This document shows positions 14,812 to 22,013 of a DNA stretch of 64,000 nucleotides, in pieces (within the stretch, counting starts at the first letter, position 1; the number at the start of each line of letters is the position of its first letter). The translations under genes and the position numbers were made by a program. Where the stretch lies: IMG/VR virus record IMGVR_UViG_3300045971_000674, positions 1-64,000 of that record; one strand, 5' to 3'. The stretch is from a virus. A model generated the notes under the pieces. It saw nothing but the letters and a program-made list of their open reading frames with translations, was not told the DNA's origin and searched no databases.

Positions 14812-15597
14812 ATGACTATTTACAGCATCTACCGCCTGACCAACATCCTGACAGGTAAGGTCTACATCGGTAAGACAACCACCGCTCTGAAAAATCGGCT
14901 GAAGGGTCATCTTCGTGATGTGTCCGAGGGTGCGCAGACAATTCTGCACCGATCAATCCGCAAGCATGGCTTCAGCAACTTTACCGCAGAAGTCATCTTC
15001 AACTGTTTTCGGGAAGAAGATCTGTCTGACATGGAGAAGTTCTTCATTGTTGAACACGACTGCTGTCTACTAGATGGCAAAGACAAAGGTTACAACATGA
15101 CCCGAGGTGGTGAAGGCTTCTCATCCGAAGAGGCTGGAAATCTAGCACACCGTTTACTTGAAGAGGGTAAGCATCCATGGCAAGGAGAACGTGGATCAGA
15201 AATGGCGAAGGTCCGAGAAGCAAAGAAACTTGCCGAAGGCAGACATCACCTTGCAGGAGAAGCTTCATTCGATCTTCATAGTCGAATAGCTAAGGCTCGA
15301 GTTGCAGCTGGAACACACAATCTTCAGGGTCCAGCTGGCGCAGCTAAAACATCTGAGCAGCAGAAAGCGCTCGTGTCCTCAGGAAAGCATGTCCTACAAG
15401 GTGAACGTGGTAAGGCAATGCACGCTAGACTTCTAGCAGAAGGTAAGCACCCCGGTAAGAAGGTCTATGACTGCCCGAACTGTGGCAGATCTGGCAAGGG
15501 AAACCGGTTCAAAGGTTTCCACTTTGCCAAATGCAAGTCACTCACCAATCACGCTCGAGAAGCCGTTCTCTTTGCGAATAACGATCTCGCGATCTAG
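14812..15597 (+). CDS. GIY-YIG homing endonuclease with 24-residue repeats
   Basis: 261 residues. The GIY-YIG nuclease domain is at residues 3-90 (IYSIYRLTN...KVYIGKT, then LKNRLKGHL with the Arg and a conserved Glu in MEKFFIVEHD). Residues ~115-215 hold five units centred on [EAS]-G-[KRT]-H (118, 142, 166, 190, 210), the first four exactly 24 residues apart, probably DNA-binding modules. A Cys-x2-Cys...Cys cluster at 221-241 may bind zinc. Such genes cleave and copy themselves into cognate sites. It is inserted between divergent operons, its 3' end overlaps gp46 by 60 bases on the opposite strand, and a late motif (14750-14757) and AAGGGA precede the ATG. Confidence 0.85.
   Translation: MTIYSIYRLTNILTGKVYIGKTTTALKNRLKGHLRDVSEGAQTILHRSIRKHGFSNFTAEVIFNCFREEDLSDMEKFFIVEHDCCLLDGKDKGYNMTRGGEGFSSEEAGNLAHRLLEEGKHPWQGERGSEMAKVREAKKLAEGRHHLAGEASFDLHSRIAKARVAAGTHNLQGPAGAAKTSEQQKALVSSGKHVLQGERGKAMHARLLAEGKHPGKKVYDCPNCGRSGKGNRFKGFHFAKCKSLTNHAREAVLFANNDLAI
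14817..14824 (-). promoter_or_regulatory. Late-promoter motif TGTAAATA inside homing endonuclease start
   Basis: The minus-strand TGTAAATA is read from codons 2-5 of the GIY-YIG gene. The predicted start near 14811 gives a ~70-base leader to the ATG at 14739. Confidence 0.5.
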
Positions 15598-17277
15598 TCT
15601 GCCCTGAATTGCTGGGTGATGGCTAATGACAAATATGGACATGTCTTCATCACGGCTCTTCTCCTTCAGCACCCGCACAATTGCATCGATCCCGTTCTGG
15701 TCGAGGGCACCATCAAGCTCGTCGATGAGCATGAGATTTGCGCGTGCATGAAGGTGATGTAGCACATCTCGGAAAGCCAGCATGAGTGCGGTGTTCACCC
15801 GCTTCTTCTCACCTGCTGACAGGTTCCCGAAGTCCAGCTCACGACCGAACTCGGCCACCGTGCAGGACATGTCGGCATCAAACTTCACCACGTGCGGCAG
15901 ACCAAGAGTCTGCGTGTAGTGGTTCAGCCGGCCGTTCAGGAACGGAATGGTCTGGTTGATGATGCGCCGACGGAGGAAGGAGTTCTTGTCCGTGAGAAGC
16001 TTGAGCAGGAAGTTCTGGTGGTCGAGACGCCGGCGAAGAACGTCTACCTTCAGCGTATCCACCACAGCAACGCGTTCCTTCTGGAGCTTGTCACGTGCCT
16101 CGGTGTGTGGGTTCGTGGCGGTCTTGAGCATCGCCAGCTTCTGACGGAGGGCAGCCGCATTCTCACGGGCCTTCAACAGGTCGTCGAAGTCGGGGTGCTG
16201 GATGGCTGCATCTACTTCGGTGAGGCGTGTCTTCTTTGCTGCTGCTTGGGCAGTCAACTCGTCGACTCGGCCCTCAACCTCAAGCAGCTTGTTGCCCTTG
16301 GTTTCCAGATCCACGTCAACCTTGGCCAACTTTGCAGGTGCATCAGCGAATGCTTGCGTGCAGTACGGGCACTTGGCTTCCACCAAGTGGGTCTGCTCAG
16401 CCATCAGCTGCTCAACATCGAGGGTGAGCTGAACCTTGTCCTTGCGGAGTGGGGCAAGCTTGGCAGCCAGGTAGGCGCCCTCTTCCTTGAGCGTGTGGCG
16501 CTCATCGTGCAGCGCCTTCTCGGTATCGAAGTTGACCGTTTCCAGGGCAGCGAGAGTCTCTTCAATCTCGGCGATGTCGGCTTGGCGTGTGGTGTTCCAC
16601 CGTTCGATGCGAACCTCTGCCTCGCGCACGTGCTTCTTGTGCACATCGACAGCGACCTGTTGCTGGACGCAGACAGCCTCGGCAACCTTGATGTCACCTT
16701 CAGTTGCCTTCACCTTCTCCTTGAGGAGCTTGGCCTTCTCGGAGAGCATCGTGATGTTGAACAGCTCTTCGATCTGGTTCCGCTGTTGGTGGATCGGAAG
16801 CTGGAGGAAGGCCTGCGAGTTGCCCGAGAAGATGATGGTTTTCGTGAAGAGCTCGTAGGAGATGCCGATGATGTCTTCAATCAGGTGGTCGCATTCTGTC
16901 ACGCCCTTGCCTGGGGTGATGTCCTCGCCGTCCTTGCGGATCTCGATGCGGTAGTCTTCGCCGCGAGCACGATAGATCTCGTACTCGATGCCATCCTTCT
17001 CAAAGCAGAGCCGCACCTCCATGAGGGTGTTCTTGGTAGCGTTCGTGCTGTTGATCAGACGCTGCAGCGAGATGCTGTCGAACGGCTTGTTGTAGAGCGC
17101 ATAGCAGACGGCATTGATGATCGTCGTCTTGCCAGCACCGTTCGATCCACCGATATCGACGTTCTCGCCAGTCACCATGACGGTGCCTTGGTCATTGAGT
17201 TCGATGACTTGCGGGCTGTTGCCGAACGAGAGGAAGTTCTTGATCTCGATCGTCTTGAAGATCAGTGGGATGCTCAT
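15538..17277 (-). CDS. 46: Recombination nuclease ATPase subunit, T4 gp46-like (SbcC/Rad50)
   Basis: 579 residues (T4 gp46 is 560). It has a complete Rad50/SbcC ABC-ATPase layout: Walker A GGSNGAGKTT (43-52), a coiled-coil arm with a CPYC zinc hook near residue 300, a second coiled coil, signature LSAGEKKR near 484, and Walker B LMLIDELDGALD near 513 with a distal ISHH. With gp47 it resects DNA ends for recombination-dependent replication and degrades host DNA. It starts at ATG 17277, overlapping the preceding small gene by ATGA, in the operon gp55 - gp47 - two small genes - gp46. Its 3' end overlaps the convergent homing endonuclease gene by 60 bases. Confidence 0.95.
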   Translation of the reverse strand: MSIPLIFKTIEIKNFLSFGNSPQVIELNDQGTVMVTGENVDIGGSNGAGKTTIINAVCYALYNKPFDSISLQRLINSTNATKNTLMEVRLCFEKDGIEYEIYRARGEDYRIEIRKDGEDITPGKGVTECDHLIEDIIGISYELFTKTIIFSGNSQAFLQLPIHQQRNQIEELFNITMLSEKAKLLKEKVKATEGDIKVAEAVCVQQQVAVDVHKKHVREAEVRIERWNTTRQADIAEIEETLAALETVNFDTEKALHDERHTLKEEGAYLAAKLAPLRKDKVQLTLDVEQLMAEQTHLVEAKCPYCTQAFADAPAKLAKVDVDLETKGNKLLEVEGRVDELTAQAAAKKTRLTEVDAAIQHPDFDDLLKARENAAALRQKLAMLKTATNPHTEARDKLQKERVAVVDTLKVDVLRRRLDHQNFLLKLLTDKNSFLRRRIINQTIPFLNGRLNHYTQTLGLPHVVKFDADMSCTVAEFGRELDFGNLSAGEKKRVNTALMLAFRDVLHHLHARANLMLIDELDGALDQNGIDAIVRVLKEKSRDEDMSIFVISHHPAIQGRLDREIVIRKENGFSSVIGE

Positions 17278-17609
17278 GCTTGTAGTTCCAGAAAATCTGA
17301 CATCTTGACAAGGCTGATGGTGAACGTCTTGGCCTCTTCAGCTTCTTGCACGAAGCTGGAGTAAATGCCGGCCATGATGCCAGACATGTGCTCGTTGTTC
17401 TTGTGGCAGAGGTACGTTGATCCACTTGACTGCGGCATGGTGTAGAGCACGTCGCCAACGTCCACGCCTTCAATGCCTGAACTCAGCTTCCACGAATCGC
17501 CAGTGGTGTAACCGCCGTACCAACTTGCAAGCACCTTGTAGACCTTGCCGTGTTCTTGCGAGTCAAGCAAGACGATGACCCAGGAATCGGGTTGGTATGC
17601 GCGGCTCAT
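17274..17609 (-). CDS. Hypothetical protein between gp47 and gp46, 111 aa
   Basis: The start is at ATG 17609 (MSRAYQPDSWVIVLLDSQEH), overlapping the upstream stop by ATGA; an ATG four codons earlier is possible. It is beta-rich with an SH3-like feel (DSWVIVLLDS...VYKVLASWYGGYTTGDSWKLSSG). No family is recognised. Its tight ATGA couplings to the 100-residue gene and to gp46 suggest co-expression with the recombination nuclease. Small genes between 47 and 46 also occur in T4 (47.1, 46.1), but homology is not shown. Confidence 0.65.
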   Translation of the reverse strand: MSRAYQPDSWVIVLLDSQEHGKVYKVLASWYGGYTTGDSWKLSSGIEGVDVGDVLYTMPQSSGSTYLCHKNNEHMSGIMAGIYSSFVQEAEEAKTFTISLVKMSDFLELQA

Positions 17610-17908
17610 CGGTGCATCCACATTTCGATTGTGACGTTGCCATCACCGAAATCGGTGATCTTGGTTTCGTCTGCACACACGAGATACGAGTTGATGGTGT
17701 TCACCAGCGCCGGAACATTGATGCAGTCTAGCGCCGACTTTGGCTTTATCTCGATATGCGTCCACTGCGGTTCAGCAATCTTGGGAATATATGGACAGTA
17801 GAAGAATCCCCCGCCTTCAACTTGCGTTGCGAGACCAGTGAACGGCAACTCGTCAACTACCACTAGGGAGTTAACACGGGCAGGGTGACGCTTAGATAGG
17901 ATCTTCAT
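17606..17908 (-). CDS. Hypothetical protein between gp47 and gp46, 100 aa
   Basis: The protein begins MKILSKRHPARVNSLVVVDE and is mixed alpha/beta with GFFYCPYIPKIAEPQWTHIE and a C-terminus DGNVTIEMWMHR. No family is recognised. Its ATG overlaps the gp47 stop (ATGA at 17905-17908), and its own stop overlaps the next gene. It could be a small regulator in the recombination operon, but nothing in the sequence specifies a role. Confidence 0.65.
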   Translation of the reverse strand: MKILSKRHPARVNSLVVVDELPFTGLATQVEGGGFFYCPYIPKIAEPQWTHIEIKPKSALDCINVPALVNTINSYLVCADETKITDFGDGNVTIEMWMHR

Positions 17909-19002
17909 GATAGTTCCTCGTAGAGCTTGATGAGGGTTTCAGGATCGATGGTCGGTGAGGGCGCTACGCCCTCAGTGATAAGCTTCCGTACCGTGTTGTC
18001 GAGTGAGGTCAGATCGATCTCGCCTTCCAACTCCAGTCCTTCGCTCAGTAGTTCCTTGCGGGCGAGGATGTCTTCCTCAACCGAGAACTCACGAAGCTGA
18101 AGACCCGTCAGCATCTCCTCGCGCAGAGCCTGCACGTCTGAGTAGCCGATGTCCATGTCCAGCAAGCACCGCACTCGGCTCCGTGGTGGAAATTCGCAGT
18201 CCCCGTCCAGCACTCGACTCAGTCTCGTCTTGAAGAACAGCGGAGCTTCTTCCCAGTCATGGAAGTAGACGTCCTCTTCCTCGAGGTTGAAGATGGCGCA
18301 ACCGCGTTCTTTGTCACCTGCATCGCCGAAGTTCGTGGGGAACGTGTTGCCGATGTAGATGATGTTCTTGTTGGCTTGGCGCTTGTGGAAGTGGCCAGAG
18401 AAGATGTACTTCGGACCGGCGAAGTCCTCAGCATCCGGTCCATGTTCCATCCGACGGTCAGCACCGGTCACCACGAAGTCGCGGAACTCGAAGTGACCGA
18501 GCACGTACTTGTGGGAGTTGATGTCCTTGACCAGACCTGGGTACTCGTCCTTGAAGAGATATGGCGTTGCGAAGATGTCCTTCGAGATCTCCATGGGCTC
18601 GCTCACGATCAGGAAGTTCGCGAGGTCACTGAACATGTCAGTCGAGAAGATGGTTCGGTTGGCGCGGTGGTAGAGGTCGTGGTTGCCCACGATCCAGATG
18701 ATCGGAACACCAACTGCATTCAGTCGACGGCATGCTTCAGTGGCATGCTTCATCGTGCGCACATTGATGGCATTGCGGTTCTCGAAGAAGTCTCCGAGGA
18801 ACGCGATGCAGTCCACCTTCTCAGTCTTGCAGATCCCGATGAACCAGTCGATGTAGTCGAGGTTGTCGAGGTTGTGCAGATCCGAGTTGTTCCGCGCGCC
18901 GAAGTGGATGTCGGTGAACATCGCCATCTTCTTGATCTTGCGATAGTCCCCGAGCTTGCCACCACCCAGCCGGCTGTTGTAGCCTCCTGTGATGATCTCC
19001 AT
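17905..19002 (-). CDS. 47: Recombination nuclease subunit, T4 gp47-like (SbcD/Mre11)
   Basis: 365 residues (T4 gp47 is 339). All Mre11-type metallophosphoesterase motifs are visible: Asp31-x-His33 (FTDIHFG), GDFFENR (Asp71), GNHDLY (Asn107-His108), VLGHFEF (His170) and FSGHFHKR (His204, His206). It is the nuclease partner of gp46. ATG 19002 (MEIITGG) is chosen over GTG 19008 because GGGGAG lies five bases before the former. It directly follows gp55, whose stop is at 19005, an order also seen close together in T4 (55 and 47 are neighbours). Confidence 0.95.
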   Translation of the reverse strand: MEIITGGYNSRLGGGKLGDYRKIKKMAMFTDIHFGARNNSDLHNLDNLDYIDWFIGICKTEKVDCIAFLGDFFENRNAINVRTMKHATEACRRLNAVGVPIIWIVGNHDLYHRANRTIFSTDMFSDLANFLIVSEPMEISKDIFATPYLFKDEYPGLVKDINSHKYVLGHFEFRDFVVTGADRRMEHGPDAEDFAGPKYIFSGHFHKRQANKNIIYIGNTFPTNFGDAGDKERGCAIFNLEEEDVYFHDWEEAPLFFKTRLSRVLDGDCEFPPRSRVRCLLDMDIGYSDVQALREEMLTGLQLREFSVEEDILARKELLSEGLELEGEIDLTSLDNTVRKLITEGVAPSPTIDPETLIKLYEELS

Positions 19003-19004
19003 GC

Positions 19005-19478
19005 TCACTCCCCAGAAGTGTTGGTCTGGGATGTGAATGCGGTTTCGTCAGAGGTCTTGCCGCGCGAACGATCTTGGTAGGAGAAGGATGGATTGGCACC
19101 AGCTTCTACCAGCAGGTTGTCGCGAATGTCGCGCTGCTTCTTCTCATCAGCAAGGTACTGAAGGAAGGAACGGTACGCGGCCGTCGTGTAGAAGGCAAAT
19201 GGATTGTCCGACTTGGCAGGATCGAACTTGTACCAGTTGGCGCACAGGTTCACCACGGCAAAGCTCACCATGTCCTCGCGGAAAGAGTATCCGGCAAAGG
19301 AAGGGCTGTACGAGTAGCGCTCGGCGATCATGTGCAGGTACTTCGCCAACTTCGACGAGAGTACCCGACCGTTCGCTTTGTCCTCCGCGATAGCTTCGAG
19401 AAGCTGCGCGTTGGTCACGTAGTGACCGCGAGTTGTTGTCGATCGTGGCTTTTTGTAAACTGTGGGCTTGGTCGCCAT
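19005..19478 (-). CDS. 55: Late-transcription sigma factor, T4 gp55-like
   Basis: 157 residues (T4 gp55 is 185). It shares the T4 gp55 pattern: YVTNAQLLEAI, AGYSFREDMVSFAVVNLC, then KFDPAKSDNPFAFYTTAAYRS followed by YLADEKKQRDIRD, equivalent to [21 protein letters not shown] and VQRIKKERKEV. gp55 is a minimal sigma factor that directs host RNA polymerase core to TATAAATA late promoters, with the sliding clamp and gp33 as coactivators. The many TAAATA motifs in this window are its likely targets. Upstream lie both an extended -10 early promoter (19519-19524) and a late motif (19536-19543); GGGAG precedes the ATG. It heads the gp47/gp46 operon. Confidence 0.9.
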   Translation of the reverse strand: MATKPTVYKKPRSTTTRGHYVTNAQLLEAIAEDKANGRVLSSKLAKYLHMIAERYSYSPSFAGYSFREDMVSFAVVNLCANWYKFDPAKSDNPFAFYTTAAYRSFLQYLADEKKQRDIRDNLLVEAGANPSFSYQDRSRGKTSDETAFTSQTNTSGE

Positions 19479-19518
19479 ATGACTCCCTACTTACGGGTGG
19501 TTAGGTGACCAGAAAACT

Positions 19519-19527
19519 ATTGTAACA
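19519..19527 (-). promoter_or_regulatory. Early-type promoter, extended -10 (TGTTACAAT)
   Basis: The minus strand reads TGTTACAAT, a TGn extension plus TACAAT, with no clear -35. The predicted start near 19512 gives a ~34-base leader containing GGGAG before the gp55 ATG. It would express the sigma factor before late transcription begins. Confidence 0.6.
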
Positions 19528-19535
19528 TAAGATCG

Positions 19536-19543
19536 TATTTATT
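19536..19543 (-). promoter_or_regulatory. Late-promoter motif AATAAATA upstream of gp55
   Basis: It lies 57 bases before the gp55 ATG and just upstream of the early-type -10. It could give positive autoregulation of the late sigma factor. Confidence 0.55.
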
Positions 19544-19578
19544 CCCGTAGAAGCGCGATTGGTCGCGTTTGACCAACC

Positions 19579-19586
19579 CATAAATA
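19579..19586 (+). promoter_or_regulatory. Late-promoter motif CATAAATA
   Basis: It lies 21 bases before ATG 19608, with GGAG between. It heads the baseplate operon 19608-26088. Confidence 0.75.
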
Positions 19587-19607
19587 CTTGACAGTCGGAG
19601 ACTCCCC

Positions 19608-20300
19608 ATGCATGACGAAGACCTTTACGAAGCCAAAGCCAAGAAGACCGTTGGCGTGCAAAACAAGCGCGCGGTGGTTTCACCTGGTCGCTTCCAGCCG
19701 CCCACCCGGGGTCACTTCAAGATGATCGGGGCCATGAAGGCTTTCATCCGTGATAACCCAGAAATGCGTCTAGACAAGGCCATCGTTGTTGTAATCGCCG
19801 GCGAAAAGACCGGTGAAGACAAGGTCAAGAACCCTCTCACTGCTGAACAACGGAAGAGCTACATCGAAGCTTCAGGCAAAGCCAATGGGGTGTTGGTCCT
19901 GACTGCAAGCAACGTCTTCGCCGCCTTCGAGGAGGTTCGCAAGGCTGGCTATGAACCGATCGCTGTTGCTGCCGGCTCTGATCGTTCCCCTGGTTACCTG
20001 AAGATGCTGGACAAGTACTACACTGCCAAGGATGGTAGTCCCATTGTACACCATGTGGTGCCTGATCTGGCTCGCGACCAGGATGACAGTGACGATGGTG
20101 ATGCCTACTTTGATAAGGTCATCGACATGATCAATGACGGTGACAAGGTTGACGATGCGCAGATTAGCGCATCCCTTGCTCGCTACGCAGCCCGCAAGGG
20201 TGAAGACAAGGCCTTCGCCTACATTGCTGGCTTGGAAGATAAGCCGAAACTGGCTCTGAAGATTCAGGCCAACATCAACTCAGCCGGTAAGGTAGTCTGA
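19608..20300 (+). CDS. Nucleotidyltransferase (cytidylyltransferase/NMNAT-like fold)
   Basis: 230 residues. After a short N-terminal extension (MHDEDLYEAKAKK), the sequence VVSPGRFQPPTRGHFKMI is the T-x-G-H signature of the HIGH-type nucleotidyltransferase superfamily (NMN adenylyltransferase, CTP cytidylyltransferases). NPLTAEQRKSYIE and GYEPIAVAAGSDR follow as in phage relatives; the usual ISSTxxR-like motif is not clear. The C-terminal third is helical and lysine-rich. Substrate cannot be told. It is first in a late operon of baseplate genes and coupled to gp48-like by TGATG, so the product may be made late or even packaged; that part is inference. Confidence 0.75.
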   Translation: MHDEDLYEAKAKKTVGVQNKRAVVSPGRFQPPTRGHFKMIGAMKAFIRDNPEMRLDKAIVVVIAGEKTGEDKVKNPLTAEQRKSYIEASGKANGVLVLTASNVFAAFEEVRKAGYEPIAVAAGSDRSPGYLKMLDKYYTAKDGSPIVHHVVPDLARDQDDSDDGDAYFDKVIDMINDGDKVDDAQISASLARYAARKGEDKAFAYIAGLEDKPKLALKIQANINSAGKVV

Positions 20301-21643
20301 TGACCCCGTCCCCGCTGACACCTGACGAGCAGGCTCTTGTAGATTCAGCCAAGAAGTTGCCGCTGGGAATCTCGATCATTCCGCCGGCCGAGATGCAGGT
20401 CAATATGTCCCCTGCCCTGCAGGAAGCATACCTGCAAGCAGAACAGGAACGCAAGAATCAATCACCACTGACAAGCCCAGCTGGCGGCATCGGCGACTTC
20501 TTCAATGGAAAGGCGTCGCTTCCACAGGCAGCAGGAAACGCCCTGGGCGGGCTTGTCGATAAGGTTCAAGAGGGTTGGACAGATCTCAAGGCGAAGTTCA
20601 GTGGCAAGGGTCCATTCGACAAGCTCGGCGCCAAGACAGAGACCGTTGAAGAGGCAGCCGCAAAGCATGCATTTGCTAAGGCAGAAGTGGAACGCGCTGC
20701 TGGTGATGATCGTGTCAAGGCTATGGAAGAAGAGAGTCGTCTTTCTGCAGAAGATGTGATGACGCACAATGACGTCACTGACGATGCAGCAACCAAGATG
20801 GTGCAGGACCAAGTCGATGCTGACGTATCTGCAGCTGAACTTGCTGCTGCTACGAAGACAACTACCACAGAAGCAGATGACCACAAAATTCGGCTGACCG
20901 AAAAGGGTGGCGGCTTTGTGATGTTTGACATCATGCCCGAGATCTATGAAACTCGGTCTGTCGAATACGAGGCAATTGCGCCACCACAATCGCCTGCTGC
21001 TTTCCAGAAGTACAAGGGAACTGGCAGCACTCAATGGACCATCAATGCCACCCTCGTTTGTCGTACCAACGATGAGGCGACAACCAATCTGCAGGTCTTG
21101 AACATTTTGCGGGGTTGGACAATGCCGTTCTTTGGGCAGAACACGGCAACGCATTTCAACTGGGGTCAGAAGATTGGCGCACCACCATCCGTGCTCACCC
21201 TGTCGGGCTGGAGAAAGGGCGTTGTTGGCCCCACCCCTGTCGTAATCACTGGTCTCAACTGGACATTTCCAGTTGATGTCGACTATTTGCCAGCACTGGC
21301 CTTCGATGGAACTCTCGTTCCATTCCCAACGGTTCTGAAGGTTGCTATCAACTGCGTTGAGACCTATTCGACTGATCAAATGAATGGCTTCGATCGTTTC
21401 AAAATGATGATCGGCGACATCGAAGGTACATGGGCTGCTTTGGCAAGCGGTGCGCAACTCGCACAAGCTCAAACAAGTTCGGCCACTCCTCAGGCGCAGA
21501 GCATAGCAGGTTCAGGTACACCAGTCCCAGCAGATCCTGGAGTCATATCGGAACCTCCTACGGCGATGGATGGTGAAGGTGGGCGATTGCCGATAGGTTC
21601 CCCTTCCACCGAAGGTAACTCAACAGATTTGGGATTGGGTTGA
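20300..21643 (+). CDS. Baseplate tail-tube cap/initiator protein, gp48/gp54-like
   Basis: 447 residues. The N-terminal ~195 residues are low-complexity and helical (Ala/Glu/Lys-rich). Residues ~205-360 form a tube-like domain: FDIMPEIYETRSVEYEAI, AFQKYKGTGSTQWTINATL, LRGWTMPFFG, VVITGLNWTFPVDVDYL, FPTVLKVAINCVETYST. This pattern is that of the T4 gp48/gp54 group, the rings joining the hub to the tail tube; T4 gp48 is 364 residues. The last ~75 residues are Pro/Ser/Gly-rich. Position directly before gp53-like and the hub/spike genes supports a baseplate centre role. I cannot separate gp48 from gp54; a second such gene was not seen in this window. Confidence 0.65.
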   Translation: MTPSPLTPDEQALVDSAKKLPLGISIIPPAEMQVNMSPALQEAYLQAEQERKNQSPLTSPAGGIGDFFNGKASLPQAAGNALGGLVDKVQEGWTDLKAKFSGKGPFDKLGAKTETVEEAAAKHAFAKAEVERAAGDDRVKAMEEESRLSAEDVMTHNDVTDDAATKMVQDQVDADVSAAELAAATKTTTTEADDHKIRLTEKGGGFVMFDIMPEIYETRSVEYEAIAPPQSPAAFQKYKGTGSTQWTINATLVCRTNDEATTNLQVLNILRGWTMPFFGQNTATHFNWGQKIGAPPSVLTLSGWRKGVVGPTPVVITGLNWTFPVDVDYLPALAFDGTLVPFPTVLKVAINCVETYSTDQMNGFDRFKMMIGDIEGTWAALASGAQLAQAQTSSATPQAQSIAGSGTPVPADPGVISEPPTAMDGEGGRLPIGSPSTEGNSTDLGLG

Positions 21644-21644
21644 T

Positions 21645-22013
21645 ATGGAAACCAATAGCACGCTAGTTCGCACATCTAGATACGTGGCCGGCGGCACCAC
21701 AGAGGTGAATGACTGGGGTATCGAATGGTGGGATAGGGCCATCTTCCGTCCGGCACCTGATGATATCCGCTACACAGTGGACAAGAAGTTCGAGGGGCGT
21801 CTTGACATGATCTCTGATCTGTTCCTCGGTGAACCTCGGTGGTGGTGGATCATCGCTCAGATGAACAACATTCTGGATCCGCACAATGAGGTGCGTGAAG
21901 GGGCAGTGCTGTCAATTCCAACTGCAGATCGTGCAAAAAGTATGTTGACTGGCCAGCTTGGTGGCGTTGCATCTACCCGTGAACTTACTCCATCCATTCT
22001 TCCAATCGTATGA
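21645..22013 (+). CDS. 53: Baseplate wedge protein with LysM-like domain, gp53-like
   Basis: 122 residues (T4 gp53 is 196). The core GRLDMISDLFLGEPRWWWII, NNILDPHNEVREGAVLSIPT matches the LysM-like domain of gp53-type proteins, where the E/W-WW-I pattern and a final beta strand are typical. In T4, gp53 links the wedges to one another and to the hub. It starts two bases after the gp48/54-like stop (TGATATGG) and overlaps the next gene by ATGA at 22010-22013. The short length suggests it is the LysM core with little extension. Confidence 0.7.
   Translation: METNSTLVRTSRYVAGGTTEVNDWGIEWWDRAIFRPAPDDIRYTVDKKFEGRLDMISDLFLGEPRWWWIIAQMNNILDPHNEVREGAVLSIPTADRAKSMLTGQLGGVASTRELTPSILPIV

Noticed and set aside
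14740-14949. N-terminal extension of the 157-residue gene to 14949
   Set aside because: Would read through its own late motif and the start of the divergent homing endonuclease; MKLNEI at 14739 is more natural.
15892-17364. 490-codon open frame on the plus strand
   Set aside because: Antisense to gp46, which has all Rad50 motifs; the frame is a by-product of codon bias and has no plausible domain or start signal.
20462-21472. 336-codon minus-strand frame rich in Cys
   Set aside because: Antisense to the gp48/54-like gene; no start signal and the sense frame has clear homology.
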